Part shown: positions 1 through 8,947 of the stretch, one piece after another
Position numbering within the stretch: position 1 is the first letter of the stretch
Layout of the letters: every line of letters begins with the position of its first letter
NCBI GenBank assembly: GCA_003973505.1
Contig: QNXT01000077.1
Coordinates: 1 to 14,703 of the forward strand
Direction: 5' to 3'
Source of the DNA: Bacteroidota bacterium
GTDB lineage: Bacteria > Bacteroidota > Bacteroidia > Bacteroidales > UBA1556
Length of the DNA: 14,703 nucleotides
Translations under genes and position numbers: made by a program
The notes under the pieces: generated by a model
What the model was told of the DNA's origin: nothing
Database searches by the model: none
Seen by the model: the letters and a program-made list of their open reading frames with translations, nothing else

Positions 1-567
1 CTCCTAAGTTTTACCGCAAAAACCAAAGCAAACGCAGTAAATCTTCAATGGCAAACGGCTACGGAAACCAATAGTCAGTATTTTGAGGTACAATGCTCTA
101 CTGATGGTGAAAATTGGATAAGTCTTGATGAAATAGCTGCTGCAGGAAATTCAAATGTACTTATTGACTATCAATATATTGATCAAAATCCTATTGATGG
201 CGATAACTATTATCGCTTATTGCAAATGGATTATAATGGTGATTTTGAGTATTTTGGACCAGTTTTTGCTCGATATGCTAATACAATCAAAAAAGCAGAT
301 GAGTCGAATAATGAAGTGCAAATGCGCATTTATCCAAACCCTGTTGTAGATGGCTTTGTAAATTTGCAGTTGAGTGAGGATATGCAACATGGTGATGCTA
401 TTGAGATTTATAATTATTCGGGTCGCCTAGTACGTAGCATAGCAGTAAATGCAGATGCAAAAACCATGAGATTGGATATTGCAGATTTACCTAAAGGGAT
501 GTATATCATTCATTATGTAAATGCTTATAACACAGTTAAGCTTAGTAAAAAGCTAATGGTTCAATAA
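1..567 (+). CDS. T9SS-secreted protein, C-terminal part (5' end outside window)
   Basis: The frame is open from base 1, so only the last 188 residues are seen. The first ~95 visible residues form a beta-sandwich segment (FTAKTKANAVNLQWQTATE, then YFEVQCSTDGENW, then YYRLLQMDYNG) of the type that usually precedes a sorting domain in Bacteroidota exoproteins. The last ~80 residues are a type A T9SS C-terminal domain: a YPNPVVDG motif, an IEIYNYSGRLVRS strand pair, LPKGMYIIHY, and a final KLMVQ. In this family that domain directs the protein through the type IX outer-membrane translocon, where it is cut off and the cargo is released or anchored. The catalytic or binding part lies upstream of the window, so no function beyond secretion can be named. 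The gene ends with tandem stops (TAATAA) and a strong hairpin terminator follows 14 bases later. Confidence 0.9.
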   Translation, partial: LLSFTAKTKANAVNLQWQTATETNSQYFEVQCSTDGENWISLDEIAAAGNSNVLIDYQYIDQNPIDGDNYYRLLQMDYNGDFEYFGPVFARYANTIKKADESNNEVQMRIYPNPVVDGFVNLQLSEDMQHGDAIEIYNYSGRLVRSIAVNADAKTMRLDIADLPKGMYIIHYVNAYNTVKLSKKLMVQ

Positions 568-581
568 TAATTTCTTGTTTC

Positions 582-628
582 AAAAAGCCGCTAATTCACA
601 TTTATAAATGTGGGATAGCGGCTTTTTT
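582..628 (+). terminator. Rho-independent terminator with long compound stem
   Basis: AAAAAGCCGCTA (582-593) pairs with TAGCGGCTTTTTT (616-628). Inside it a perfect 16-nt palindrome, CACATTTATAAATGTG (597-612), extends the stem. The T-run sits on the 3' arm, ideal for stopping transcription of the T9SS gene ending at 567. The A-run on the 5' arm means it could also work in reverse. Confidence 0.88.
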
Positions 629-629
629 A

Positions 630-637
630 TATCTTCG
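630..637 (+). promoter_or_regulatory. Possible -7 element of the 642 gene
   Basis: TATCTTCG differs by one base from the Bacteroidota -7 consensus TAnnTTTG and lies directly after the terminator T-run. No convincing -33 TTTG is seen because that position falls inside the terminator stem. If used, the transcript would start at about the start codon, giving a nearly leaderless mRNA. Confidence 0.35.
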
Positions 638-641
638 CTAT

Positions 642-1706
642 ATGGAAGATGTTTTTATGGGCTTTGCCTTTTCATTGGTACTTACCTTACTTATGTTGCC
701 GCCACTAATTAAGATGGCCAAGGTAAAAGGGCTTTTTGTTCCAACAAATTACCGTAAGGTACATAAAGACCAAGTATCCGCTTTGGGTGGTTTGGCAATT
801 TTTTCCAGTGTGCTAATCTCCTTTTTGCTTTTTGTGGATGCGGTTAACTTTCCTGATATACGTTATGTAACGGCAACGGGATTACTTATGTTTTTTGTGG
901 GTTTGCGTGATGATTTTCATCCGGTAAGTGTCAAAACAAAGCTTGCGAGTCAGCTATTTGCTGTAATTATCCTTGTATTTTTTGCTGATATTCGAATTGA
1001 TTTTCTTAGTCATCATATCGATGGTGGTTTGGGGAGATTTATGGATGTCGGCTTAACCATATTTTTAATGCTTTGGGTGATAAATTCATTCAATTTTATA
1101 GATGGAATTGATATGCTGGCTTCTTTATTTGCCTTTATTGTTTTTTCCATCTTGGGTATTTGGTTTTTTCTCACCGATCAATTTGATTTCAGTTTGCTAT
1201 TACTCTCTTTGAGCGGCGCTTTTTTGGCATTTATGATTTTTAATTACTCACCTTCGAAAATATTTATGGGCGATACCGGAACCCTCAGTGTGGGGTTGTT
1301 GCTTGCAATAACTTTATTGAAGTTTGATGATGTGAATACTTTGATTGCAGGTTCTCCATATCAATTTAATAGTGCTCCAGGCGTTGCCTTTGGGTTTATT
1401 GCTATTCCTTTTGTGGATTCAGCACGTGTGGCAATTGTGCGTATTCGCAAGGGTAGGTCACCATTTAGGGCAGATAAAAACCATATTCATCATCTTTTTC
1501 TTCGCTTGGGTTGGAAACAAAATCAAATAGCCTTTTTTATTGGTTTATTGGTTTTAATTATCATAGGGCTAAGCTGTATTCTTGATTATTTTCGGTTTTC
1601 AAGCTTGAGTATAATCCTGATTGATTTAGCCATGATTTCTTTGTTTTATAGTGGACTGTTTTATGCCCTTAAAAGAACGAAGAAGAAAGAAGTGTTGCTT
1701 GCTTAA
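642..1706 (+). CDS. WecA/MraY-family polyprenyl-phosphate sugar-1-phosphate transferase
   Basis: This 354-aa multi-pass inner-membrane protein should transfer an N-acetylhexosamine-1-phosphate from a UDP-sugar to undecaprenyl phosphate, starting O-antigen, capsule or related glycan synthesis. Family motifs occur in order: RKVHKDQVSALGG (38-50), GLRDDFHP with the two Mg-binding aspartates (about 87-94), NSFNFIDGIDMLAS (148-161), FMGDTGTLSVG (208-218), PFVDSARV and HIHHLFLRLG (281-290). The HIHH loop and PFVDSARV point to the WecA side rather than MraY, since MraY is normally followed by other mur genes and none is present. The usual DGLDGLA reads DGIDMLA here. At least nine hydrophobic segments are visible. 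The start at 642 is only 13 bases past the upstream terminator. An in-frame ATG at 657 is possible but would remove part of the first membrane helix. The gene stands alone, so the exact sugar cannot be inferred. Confidence 0.9.
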   Translation: MEDVFMGFAFSLVLTLLMLPPLIKMAKVKGLFVPTNYRKVHKDQVSALGGLAIFSSVLISFLLFVDAVNFPDIRYVTATGLLMFFVGLRDDFHPVSVKTKLASQLFAVIILVFFADIRIDFLSHHIDGGLGRFMDVGLTIFLMLWVINSFNFIDGIDMLASLFAFIVFSILGIWFFLTDQFDFSLLLLSLSGAFLAFMIFNYSPSKIFMGDTGTLSVGLLLAITLLKFDDVNTLIAGSPYQFNSAPGVAFGFIAIPFVDSARVAIVRIRKGRSPFRADKNHIHHLFLRLGWKQNQIAFFIGLLVLIIIGLSCILDYFRFSSLSIILIDLAMISLFYSGLFYALKRTKKKEVLLA

Positions 1707-2290
1707 AATGATGCTGACTTTCTTTGGTTGTAGTTTTCTATGATTCTTTATAGTTTGAAATCACTTCGCTCGTTTTGATGAGTTTGATAAAACGTTCCTA
1801 TTGTTTTCCATGGATGGAGTTTACGGAGTCCATGGTGCTAGATACAGAACTCGCCTCGCTCGTTTTTTATTTTAGACTCTGATTTGACTGATTTAAACTG
1901 ATTTTAACTCACTTCGCTCGTAGTGATGAGTTTGATAAAACGGCTCTATTGTTTTCTATGGATGGGGCTTGCAGAATCTATGGTGAACAAACCATGACTT
2001 TCTTTGCCAACTTGTTTTTTTTGACACTGATATTTATGATTTATTATGATTAGAACTCGCCTTGCTCGTTTTTTTTATTATTGACTCTGATTTAACTGAT
2101 TTTAACTCACTTCGTTCGTTGTGATGAGTTTGATAAAACGTTCTTATTGTTTTCCATGGATGAAGCTTGCGGAGTCCATGGTGCTAGCTCGCTTCGCTCG
2201 TATGCTTTTTTTTTGACGCTGATTCTTATGATTTATTATGATTTGAACTCGCTTTGCTCGTTGTGATGATTCTAAACAATACGCCCTAAA
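1707..2290. repeat. Non-coding region of three degenerate tandem repeat units
   Basis: No credible gene lies in this ~580-base gap. It holds three copies of an ~80-bp core at 1761-1841, 1909-1985 and 2107-2187. Copies 1 and 3 differ at about 6 of 81 positions. The core starts TCACTTCGCTCG, contains TGATGAGTTTGATAAAACG, and ends in a CCATGGA...TCCATGG inverted repeat. A second 46-bp module (GAC.CTGAT...TATGATTTATTATGATT.GAACTCGC.TTGCTCG) occurs at 2023-2068 and 2215-2260 with about 5 mismatches. A GACTCTGATTT-ACTGATTTTAAC spacer recurs at about 1874-1908 and 2083-2106. The word ACTCRCYTYGYTCG appears at least six times. This looks like a tandemly duplicated and decaying intergenic element, not coding sequence. 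Confidence 0.85.
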
Positions 2291-2291
2291 G

Positions 2292-2327
2292 CAAAAAATA
2301 GCCATCCAGATAATCTGAATGGCTATT
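2292..2327 (-). terminator. Terminator of gdhA
   Basis: AATAGCCAT (2297-2305) pairs with ATGGCTATT (2319-2327). After a C/A mismatch, CAGA pairs with TCTG across a TAA loop. Read on the minus strand the stem is followed by a run of six T (complement of 2293-2298), placed just after the gdhA stop at 2348. Confidence 0.85.
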
Positions 2328-2347
2328 CGCATTACTAAATAATTCTG

Positions 2348-3781
<1,434 letters not shown>

Positions 3782-3784
3782 CTA

Positions 3785-3815
3785 CAATAATAGGGAAGTT
3801 GTTTAAGAAAAGCAA
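3785..3815 (-). promoter_or_regulatory. Possible gdhA promoter
   Basis: On the minus strand TTG (complement of 3813-3815) is followed after 20 bases by TATTATTG (complement of 3785-3792), one base off the TAnnTTTG consensus. It would start transcription near 3778 and give a leader of about 78 nt before the ATG at 3700. Confidence 0.4.
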
Positions 3816-3861
3816 TGCCTAGTTTAATTATTTATGTTAATAATTTATGGGTATATTGAAA

Positions 3862-3927
3862 TAATGTTGTATAATAATATTTAAGCGTTTAATAATAACA
3901 TAATGTTATATATTATTATTTAATGTT
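3862..3927. promoter_or_regulatory. AT-rich palindrome and TAATGTT repeats between divergent genes
   Basis: The gap between gdhA and the secreted-protein gene is very AT-rich. It contains ATAACAT-A-ATGTTAT (3895-3909), a perfect 7+7 inverted repeat around one base. TAATGTT recurs at 3862, 3901 and 3921. This could be an operator, but base composition makes such repeats less surprising. No consensus promoter for the gene at 4036 is clear. The nearest candidate is TAGTTTTA at 3991. Confidence 0.35.
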
Positions 3928-4035
3928 AGTTATAAATGGCTATTCGGGATAATAATTTTCGTATATATCTGTATGGATTGTTATTTTTTGTAGTTTTATG
4001 AACAATTATTTATAAGTTCATTAAATTATTAAATT

Positions 4036-6072
4036 ATGAAGAAAGTTTTACTAATTATCAATCTGTTTGTATATGCGTTTTTAGCTCAAGCGCAAACTAC
4101 TGTTTTCTCAGATAATTTTGAGTCGGGTAGTTCAAATTGGATTTTTACAGGAAATTGGGGTGTTACTACAGCCTCATCGCATTCAACAAGCCATTCAATC
4201 TCAGAAAGTCCAACGGGCAATTATGCCGATAATCTGAATATGATTACAGCGACTATGAGTTCGGGAATTGACCTTAGTACCGCTTTATCGGCAGACCTTA
4301 GTTTTTGGGCAAAATACAATATCGAAGCAGGCTTCGATTATATGTATGTTGATGTTTCAGCGAATGGGGGAACGAGTTGGGTAAATATTGATATTTTTGA
4401 TGGAGTATTAGCGACTTGGACTCAATTTACTTACTCATTGGGAGGTTATGTTGGAAATTCAAATGTAAAAGTTCGCTTCCGTTTTTATAGTGATGGTGCG
4501 GTAAACTATGATGGTATGTATATTGATGATGTTGTAGTTACAAGCAGCTCTGTTGATAATGCACCACCTCTTGTATTGCATACACCACCTGTTTTTTATG
4601 ATGCTACAGGCTTTCAAGATTCTGTAATGGCAAGTATTATCGACATCTCAGGCATACAGACAGCTAATTTATATTATAGCGTAGATGGAGCAGCCTATAC
4701 AAGTGTCAGCGGTACGAATATCACTGGAAATATATATAGTTTTATTATTCCTCAACAAGTGGGTGGAGCCATGGTAGATTATTATTTTGAAGCTACAGAT
4801 AATGCAACAAGCCCAAACACAGAAATAACAGACACCTTTAGCTTTATTTCAGGAAATTATATTGCTTATGATAATGGACAAGTTGACTTTGTTGATTCTG
4901 TAGGGATTGACAAATCAGTGGCTGTTAAAATTAGCCTTGCATCTCCGAGTATTTTAAATGGTATTTTAATTCGAAATTATACGGATCCAAATCGACCTAA
5001 TGACAGTATGTTAGTGCATGTTTGGACTGATGCTAATGGGGTTCCAGGAACAGATATTATTACACCAATTATGGTAAAACCCAAAGCCACATTGCAGAAT
5101 ACGAGTGCAATGACTAATATTGATTTACGACCTTATGCAGCTCAGCTTACCAATCTATCAGGCGATATTTTCATTGGATATACGGTCCCAATAGGGGGCG
5201 TATGGTGCACTATAACGCAGCCTGGTGTTACTTCCAGATCGTTTGTAAAAACAAGTAGCGGAGCTTGGGCTGCTGCAACAGGTACAAGCGGAGCTACGGA
5301 TTACCATTTCCGTGCCATAACATCTGCATATATTCCACCTCCTACGGCTGATTTTAGTTTTGATACGACCAATGCTCCAATAGTTAGCTTTACCGACCTT
5401 ACAAGCCCGACACCAACTACTTGGGATTGGGATTTTGGTGATGGAGTAACGGATAACACTCAGAACCCAACACATACTTATGCCCAGTATGGAAGCTATA
5501 CTGTTAAATTGGTGGTGAGCTCAAGTATGGGAATAGATTCCATTAGTAAAACACTAACATATACCCAATTACCTCCTGTAGCAAGCTTTGGTTATGTATT
5601 CAACGGTTTGGATGTGGTACAATTCGTAGATAGTTCCACAAATGCACCCACACAATGGGCTTGGAATTTTGGTAATGGGAATACAAGTACACTTCAAAAT
5701 CCTATAGAAACTTTCACTTCTGGAGGTCACTATAATGTTTGCCTAACAGCTATAAATGCAGCGGGAAGTAGTGCTGCTTATTGCGAAACAATTATTGTAA
5801 CAGTGGGAATGGACGATGTTAGTCAGAATGAATATGGAAATCTTTACCCAAATCCTATGATTAATAAAGCGTTTATTAAAATGAATATTGTAAACCACGA
5901 AAATTTAGTATTTAAAGTTTTTGACTCACAAGGTCGTGAAGTAAACATTAAATATCAGGTCTCTAATGACGGTATCAGACTTTATCGTAATGGTATTTCA
6001 AGAGGAATTTATCTTTTTGAGATTTATGAAAATAGTAAAAAACTTAAAAATGGTAAATTGATAATCCAATAA
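4036..6072 (+). CDS. Secreted multi-domain protein: jelly-roll, Ig-like, two PKD domains, T9SS sorting domain
   Basis: This 678-aa protein starts with a clear signal peptide (MKKVLLIINLFVYAFLAQAQ, cleavage after about residue 20). Residues 21-170 resemble MAM/VEG-type jelly-roll modules of secreted Bacteroidota proteins (FSDNFESG, MYIDDVVVTSS). Residues ~175-272 form an Ig/Fn3-like module ending in DYYFEATDNAT. Residues ~274-430 look like another beta-sandwich (YIAYDNGQ, YHFRAITS). Two PKD domains follow: ~436-509 with WDWDFGDG and NPTHTY, and ~514-588 with WAWNFGNGN and NPIETF. A T9SS C-terminal domain closes the protein at ~603-678 (LYPNPMINK, SRGIYLFEIYEN, KLIIQ). No protease, glycosidase or other catalytic motif is visible, so an adhesin or structural surface role is more likely than an enzyme. 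It is exported by Sec and then by T9SS. It stands alone, with a hairpin just downstream. Confidence 0.9.
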   Translation: MKKVLLIINLFVYAFLAQAQTTVFSDNFESGSSNWIFTGNWGVTTASSHSTSHSISESPTGNYADNLNMITATMSSGIDLSTALSADLSFWAKYNIEAGFDYMYVDVSANGGTSWVNIDIFDGVLATWTQFTYSLGGYVGNSNVKVRFRFYSDGAVNYDGMYIDDVVVTSSSVDNAPPLVLHTPPVFYDATGFQDSVMASIIDISGIQTANLYYSVDGAAYTSVSGTNITGNIYSFIIPQQVGGAMVDYYFEATDNATSPNTEITDTFSFISGNYIAYDNGQVDFVDSVGIDKSVAVKISLASPSILNGILIRNYTDPNRPNDSMLVHVWTDANGVPGTDIITPIMVKPKATLQNTSAMTNIDLRPYAAQLTNLSGDIFIGYTVPIGGVWCTITQPGVTSRSFVKTSSGAWAAATGTSGATDYHFRAITSAYIPPPTADFSFDTTNAPIVSFTDLTSPTPTTWDWDFGDGVTDNTQNPTHTYAQYGSYTVKLVVSSSMGIDSISKTLTYTQLPPVASFGYVFNGLDVVQFVDSSTNAPTQWAWNFGNGNTSTLQNPIETFTSGGHYNVCLTAINAAGSSAAYCETIIVTVGMDDVSQNEYGNLYPNPMINKAFIKMNIVNHENLVFKVFDSQGREVNIKYQVSNDGIRLYRNGISRGIYLFEIYENSKKLKNGKLIIQ

Positions 6073-6093
6073 TTCACAAGACTATAAAAGAAG

Positions 6094-6125
6094 AAGGGCT
6101 TAGCAAAAATCATTGCTAAGCCCTT
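6094..6125. terminator. Shared terminator between convergent genes
   Basis: AAGGGCTTAGCAA (6094-6106) pairs perfectly with TTGCTAAGCCCTT (6113-6125) across a 6-nt loop. It lies between the stops of the converging genes at 6072 and 6151. T-runs are weak on both sides, so it may act as a two-way terminator or mRNA 3' end stabiliser. Confidence 0.82.
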
Positions 6126-6150
6126 TGTGTTTGTGTTGGTTTATTGTGGT

Positions 6151-7401
6151 TTATTTGAATTTCTTCATATATTTTTTCAACATATCCTTATGAATGGTAA
6201 ATCCCATCATTTTAAGTTTTGTATAGTCATCACTGAAGAAATAATATCCAAACTCAGGTGCATTTTGATCAATATTACGTGAGCCTGAACTAGAGTCTTT
6301 GATTAGATACCAATATTTTCCATCTTTATCTTTGGTATATCCCACCAAATGCATGCCGTGGTCATCAGTGGTAGTACCATTTGAAAAGCGGAACTGACGT
6401 GCCTTTTCATCAATATTTGCTGATGGAATATCAAAATCAGGAACCAAAGCACAATTGGTTTTCCGAGAAAAACCGGCTTCCGAAACATCGCCACCAATAC
6501 TCATGGTATAACCTTTATCTACTGCCTCATGAATGATATCCATATAAACATCTAATGGAACATTATAATACTCCTTCGAATGCCACCAGTTATCAGGCAC
6601 TTCGTATTCAACTTGCTGCCAATAGGGCTGTTGCATATAGGAAAGCACTTCCACATAATCGTCCATATTTAATTGCAAATAGTCTTTTAAGAAAGATTTT
6701 GGAGTATAATGAACTCCTTTATAATCAAACTCAGTAGGAGGGGTGCCCATATAATGATTCATAATAGATTTAATGGTATTTAATACCTCTTCCTCATTCC
6801 AATTATTAGTTACTTTCAAACTTTGCAAAAAGCCATTCATTTCCTTAAACATCTCCGCATGTGAGTAAAATTTACGGCCATCAATCAAACCATCATATAC
6901 ATCGCGGGGCATAGCACCATACATATTATACATACGTGCCACAGCATTTCCCTCAGAACCTTCGCTAAAATTCGAATTACCACGTTTTTGAACAAAAGCT
7001 CTTGCTTTCTCAATATATTCGCAATAAACCGTGTACATCTCAGAGAGTTTCACTTCTTTTTTATGCAAACGATACACTTCTGATTCATAAAATGAAGTAG
7101 TAGAAAAACACCAGCAAGTTCCAGTATTTCCCTGCGAGGTTGTTGGCTGATGCCAAAATGTATGCTCTTTATAATCCGCAATTTTATTGGGTAAATCCAA
7201 GCCCGATTGATCCATAGCAAAGCGTTTATCCTTTTTATGCTCTACTGCGTTAGCTTTTACCGCATTCACATCCTTAAGGATAAAATTTTGGTAAAATCCA
7301 GGTTCGTATTCATTAAACTTTGCTTTATCTTTATTCTGTGCAAAGCTCATTGAACTAAAAGCTATCGCACCAATTAAGAGACTGAATTTTAACTGTTTCA
7401 T
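6151..7401 (-). CDS. Exported C1-family (papain/bleomycin-hydrolase-like) cysteine peptidase
   Basis: The 416-aa product begins with a signal peptide (MKQLKFSLLIGAIAFSSMSFAQ), so it acts in the periplasm or is lipid-free exported. The papain-type oxyanion Gln and nucleophile are seen in TTSQGNTGTCWCFSTTS (Gln ~90, Cys ~96). The catalytic His is in DDHGMHLVGY (His ~348). At the usual Asn position (papain IKNSWG) the sequence reads LIKDSSSG, with Asp at ~369. The large insert between Cys and His fits the C1B/bleomycin-hydrolase-like group, which usually acts as an aminopeptidase. I chose 7401 as start. The ATG at 7452 would overlap pyrI and bury the signal peptide behind 17 residues, while 7401 lies 10 bases after the pyrI stop. 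It therefore looks co-transcribed with pyrBI. Substrate unknown. Confidence 0.85.
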   Translation of the reverse strand: MKQLKFSLLIGAIAFSSMSFAQNKDKAKFNEYEPGFYQNFILKDVNAVKANAVEHKKDKRFAMDQSGLDLPNKIADYKEHTFWHQPTTSQGNTGTCWCFSTTSFYESEVYRLHKKEVKLSEMYTVYCEYIEKARAFVQKRGNSNFSEGSEGNAVARMYNMYGAMPRDVYDGLIDGRKFYSHAEMFKEMNGFLQSLKVTNNWNEEEVLNTIKSIMNHYMGTPPTEFDYKGVHYTPKSFLKDYLQLNMDDYVEVLSYMQQPYWQQVEYEVPDNWWHSKEYYNVPLDVYMDIIHEAVDKGYTMSIGGDVSEAGFSRKTNCALVPDFDIPSANIDEKARQFRFSNGTTTDDHGMHLVGYTKDKDGKYWYLIKDSSSGSRNIDQNAPEFGYYFFSDDYTKLKMMGFTIHKDMLKKYMKKFK

Positions 7402-7411
7402 AAGATTAATA

Positions 7412-7870
7412 CTAGATAAATTGAACATTTTCCTTCTTAGTAATCTTTTCACAATAATGACATTTTAGTTTAAGGTCCTCTTTGTCAATTACTGTAAAGT
7501 GAGTAGGTACATATTCATTATTGGTAATACACTTTGGGTTAATGCATTTTGCAATTTCATGCACTTCGTCAGGAATAGTAACTCCTGTTTTATTCACCAC
7601 TTCAAAATCACGAATTTCAATTAAAGTAGCTGTAGGAGCAACCAAGGAAATTTTATTAATCTCATTACTCTTAAAAAAGCGATTACTCACTTTAATAAGA
7701 CCTTTTTTGCCATATTTTTTACTATCTAAATTGGCTCCAAAATATATTTGATCATCAAAATCTTCTAAATTAAGGATGCTCATTACTTGCAAAACATGTC
7801 CTTGTGGTATATGATCGATTACGGTTCCATTTTCGAGAGCCGATACACTTAATTCTCTTTTCTTATCCAT
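7412..7870 (-). CDS. pyrI: Aspartate carbamoyltransferase regulatory subunit
   Basis: PyrI binds nucleotides (CTP/ATP) and couples them allosterically to the PyrB catalytic trimers in the ATCase holoenzyme of pyrimidine synthesis. Its 152 aa match the E. coli chain (153 aa). The N-terminal effector domain shows the expected start (ENGTVIDHIPQGHVLQVM). The C-terminal zinc domain has all four ligands, Cys109, Cys114, Cys137 and Cys140, in CINPKC and CHYC. It follows pyrB by 15 bases, the standard order, and precedes the exported peptidase by 10 bases. Its start is fixed by a near-perfect Shine-Dalgarno sequence, unusual for this window. Confidence 0.95.
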   Translation of the reverse strand: MDKKRELSVSALENGTVIDHIPQGHVLQVMSILNLEDFDDQIYFGANLDSKKYGKKGLIKVSNRFFKSNEINKISLVAPTATLIEIRDFEVVNKTGVTIPDEVHEIAKCINPKCITNNEYVPTHFTVIDKEDLKLKCHYCEKITKKENVQFI

Positions 7871-7878
7871 AATAATAT

Positions 7879-7885
7879 CCTCCTT
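7879..7885 (-). promoter_or_regulatory. Strong Shine-Dalgarno of pyrI
   Basis: Read on the minus strand the 15-base gap after the pyrB stop is AAGGAGGATATTATT, then ATG. AAGGAGG is complementary to the 16S anti-SD and is 8 bases from the start. Other starts in the window have A-rich leaders without such a site. Confidence 0.85.
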
Positions 7886-8797
7886 TTATTTTAATCCTAA
7901 AATTGATGCCAATAATGCCTGACGAACATAAACGCCATTTTCGGCTTGTTGGAAATAATAAGCTTTCTCATTATTATCCACATCTTCCGATATTTCATTT
8001 ACCCTTGGTAGTGGGTGAAGAATACGTAGATTGTCTTTTGAATTCTTCAACATGGAATTATCAAGTATGTATGAATTCTTTACGCGCTCATATTCTACTG
8101 AATCGGCAAAACGTTCACGTTGTATTCTTGTCATATAAAGAATATCCACATCATCAATTATTTGTGCAATATCATCGTATTGATTGTAGGTTAAGCCTGC
8201 ATCCAAAATAAAGTTCTTAATGGAACGAGGTAGTTTTAATTCAAAAGGTGAAACCAAATGAAAAGTTACATTCTTAAACATGGTAAGTGCAATCACTAGG
8301 GAATGTACAGTACGACCATATTTTAAGTCTCCCACAAAAGCGATATGTAAATTATCCAACGAACCTTGCGTTTTACGAATAGAGTAGAGGTCGAGTAGGC
8401 ATTGTGTAGGATGCTGATTGGCACCATCACCTGCATTAATAATAGGTGTGTCACTCACTTCACTTGCAAAACGAGCACTTCCTTCCAATGGATGACGCAT
8501 AACAATAAGGTCGGAGTATAGAGAAACCGTTTGAATGGTATCGCGCAATGATTCGCCTTTTTTTACACTGGAGCTACCTGCATCGCTAAAACCAATTACA
8601 CGACCACCCAATTGATTGATGGCACTTTCGAAACTCAAGCGAGTACGAGTGGATGGTTCAAAAAATAAACTGGCAATAACATGATTGCTCAGGATCTTTT
8701 GTCGTGGATCTTTCTCAAATCCTTCAGCAAGGTCTAAGATATGTAAGATATCTTCTTTGCTATAATCGTTAATGGAAACTAAACTTTTATTCTTCAT
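7886..8797 (-). CDS. pyrB: Aspartate carbamoyltransferase catalytic subunit
   Basis: PyrB joins carbamoyl phosphate and L-aspartate to give N-carbamoyl-L-aspartate, the first committed step of de novo pyrimidine synthesis. It works in the cytoplasm as trimers assembled with PyrI. The 303-aa length fits the family (E. coli 311). Active-site motifs are intact: [13 protein letters not shown] (S49-T-R-T-R53, carbamoyl phosphate binding), SSSVKKGES (75-83, carrying the loop Lys), [10 protein letters not shown] (100-109), [12 protein letters not shown] (121-132), TRIQRERF (aspartate loop) and HPLPRV (261-266). It is the first gene of pyrB-pyrI-peptidase. Only about 40 bases separate its start from the terminator of the upstream FKBP gene, and no leader-peptide attenuator like that of E. 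coli pyrBI fits there. Confidence 0.96.
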   Translation of the reverse strand: MKNKSLVSINDYSKEDILHILDLAEGFEKDPRQKILSNHVIASLFFEPSTRTRLSFESAINQLGGRVIGFSDAGSSSVKKGESLRDTIQTVSLYSDLIVMRHPLEGSARFASEVSDTPIINAGDGANQHPTQCLLDLYSIRKTQGSLDNLHIAFVGDLKYGRTVHSLVIALTMFKNVTFHLVSPFELKLPRSIKNFILDAGLTYNQYDDIAQIIDDVDILYMTRIQRERFADSVEYERVKNSYILDNSMLKNSKDNLRILHPLPRVNEISEDVDNNEKAYYFQQAENGVYVRQALLASILGLK

Positions 8798-8809
8798 AAG
8801 AATTGTATA

Positions 8810-8837
8810 ATTATAGGGTTATTCAAATTTCGGTCAA
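8810..8837 (-). promoter_or_regulatory. Possible pyrB promoter, sigma70-like spacing
   Basis: On the minus strand TTGACC (complement of 8832-8837) is followed after 16 bases by TATAAT (complement of 8810-8815), 12 bases before the pyrB ATG. This resembles the general bacterial -35/-10 form more than the Bacteroidota -33/-7 form. Its -35 box overlaps the T-run of the preceding terminator. Confidence 0.4.
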
Positions 8838-8865
8838 AAAAAAGGGGCTAAAACTAATTAACCCC
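8836..8865 (-). terminator. Terminator of the FKBP gene
   Basis: On the minus strand GGGG (complement of 8862-8865) pairs with CCCC (complement of 8844-8847), extended by a TTA/TAA pair around a small loop. Eight T follow (complement of 8836-8843). It lies between the FKBP stop (8948) and the pyrB start. Confidence 0.75.
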
Positions 8866-8947
8866 AATAATATCAATAAAAATAAACTAACTGATCATCA
8901 AAGGATGATTGATTCAAACAACTTAGATTATCAGGTAGATAGCTCAT

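Noticed and set aside
1707..2290. Insertion sequence remnant
   Set aside because: No transposase fragment, terminal inverted repeats or target duplication is visible. A tandem-repeat description fits better.
2144..2332. 62-aa minus-strand reading frame in the repeat region
   Set aside because: It spans the third repeat copy and the gdhA terminator hairpin, and its composition looks like translated repeat sequence. No other copy of the repeat keeps the frame.
5158..5475. 105-aa minus-strand frame
   Set aside because: It lies wholly inside the secreted PKD protein gene on the other strand, and the plus-strand frame there has clear domain motifs.
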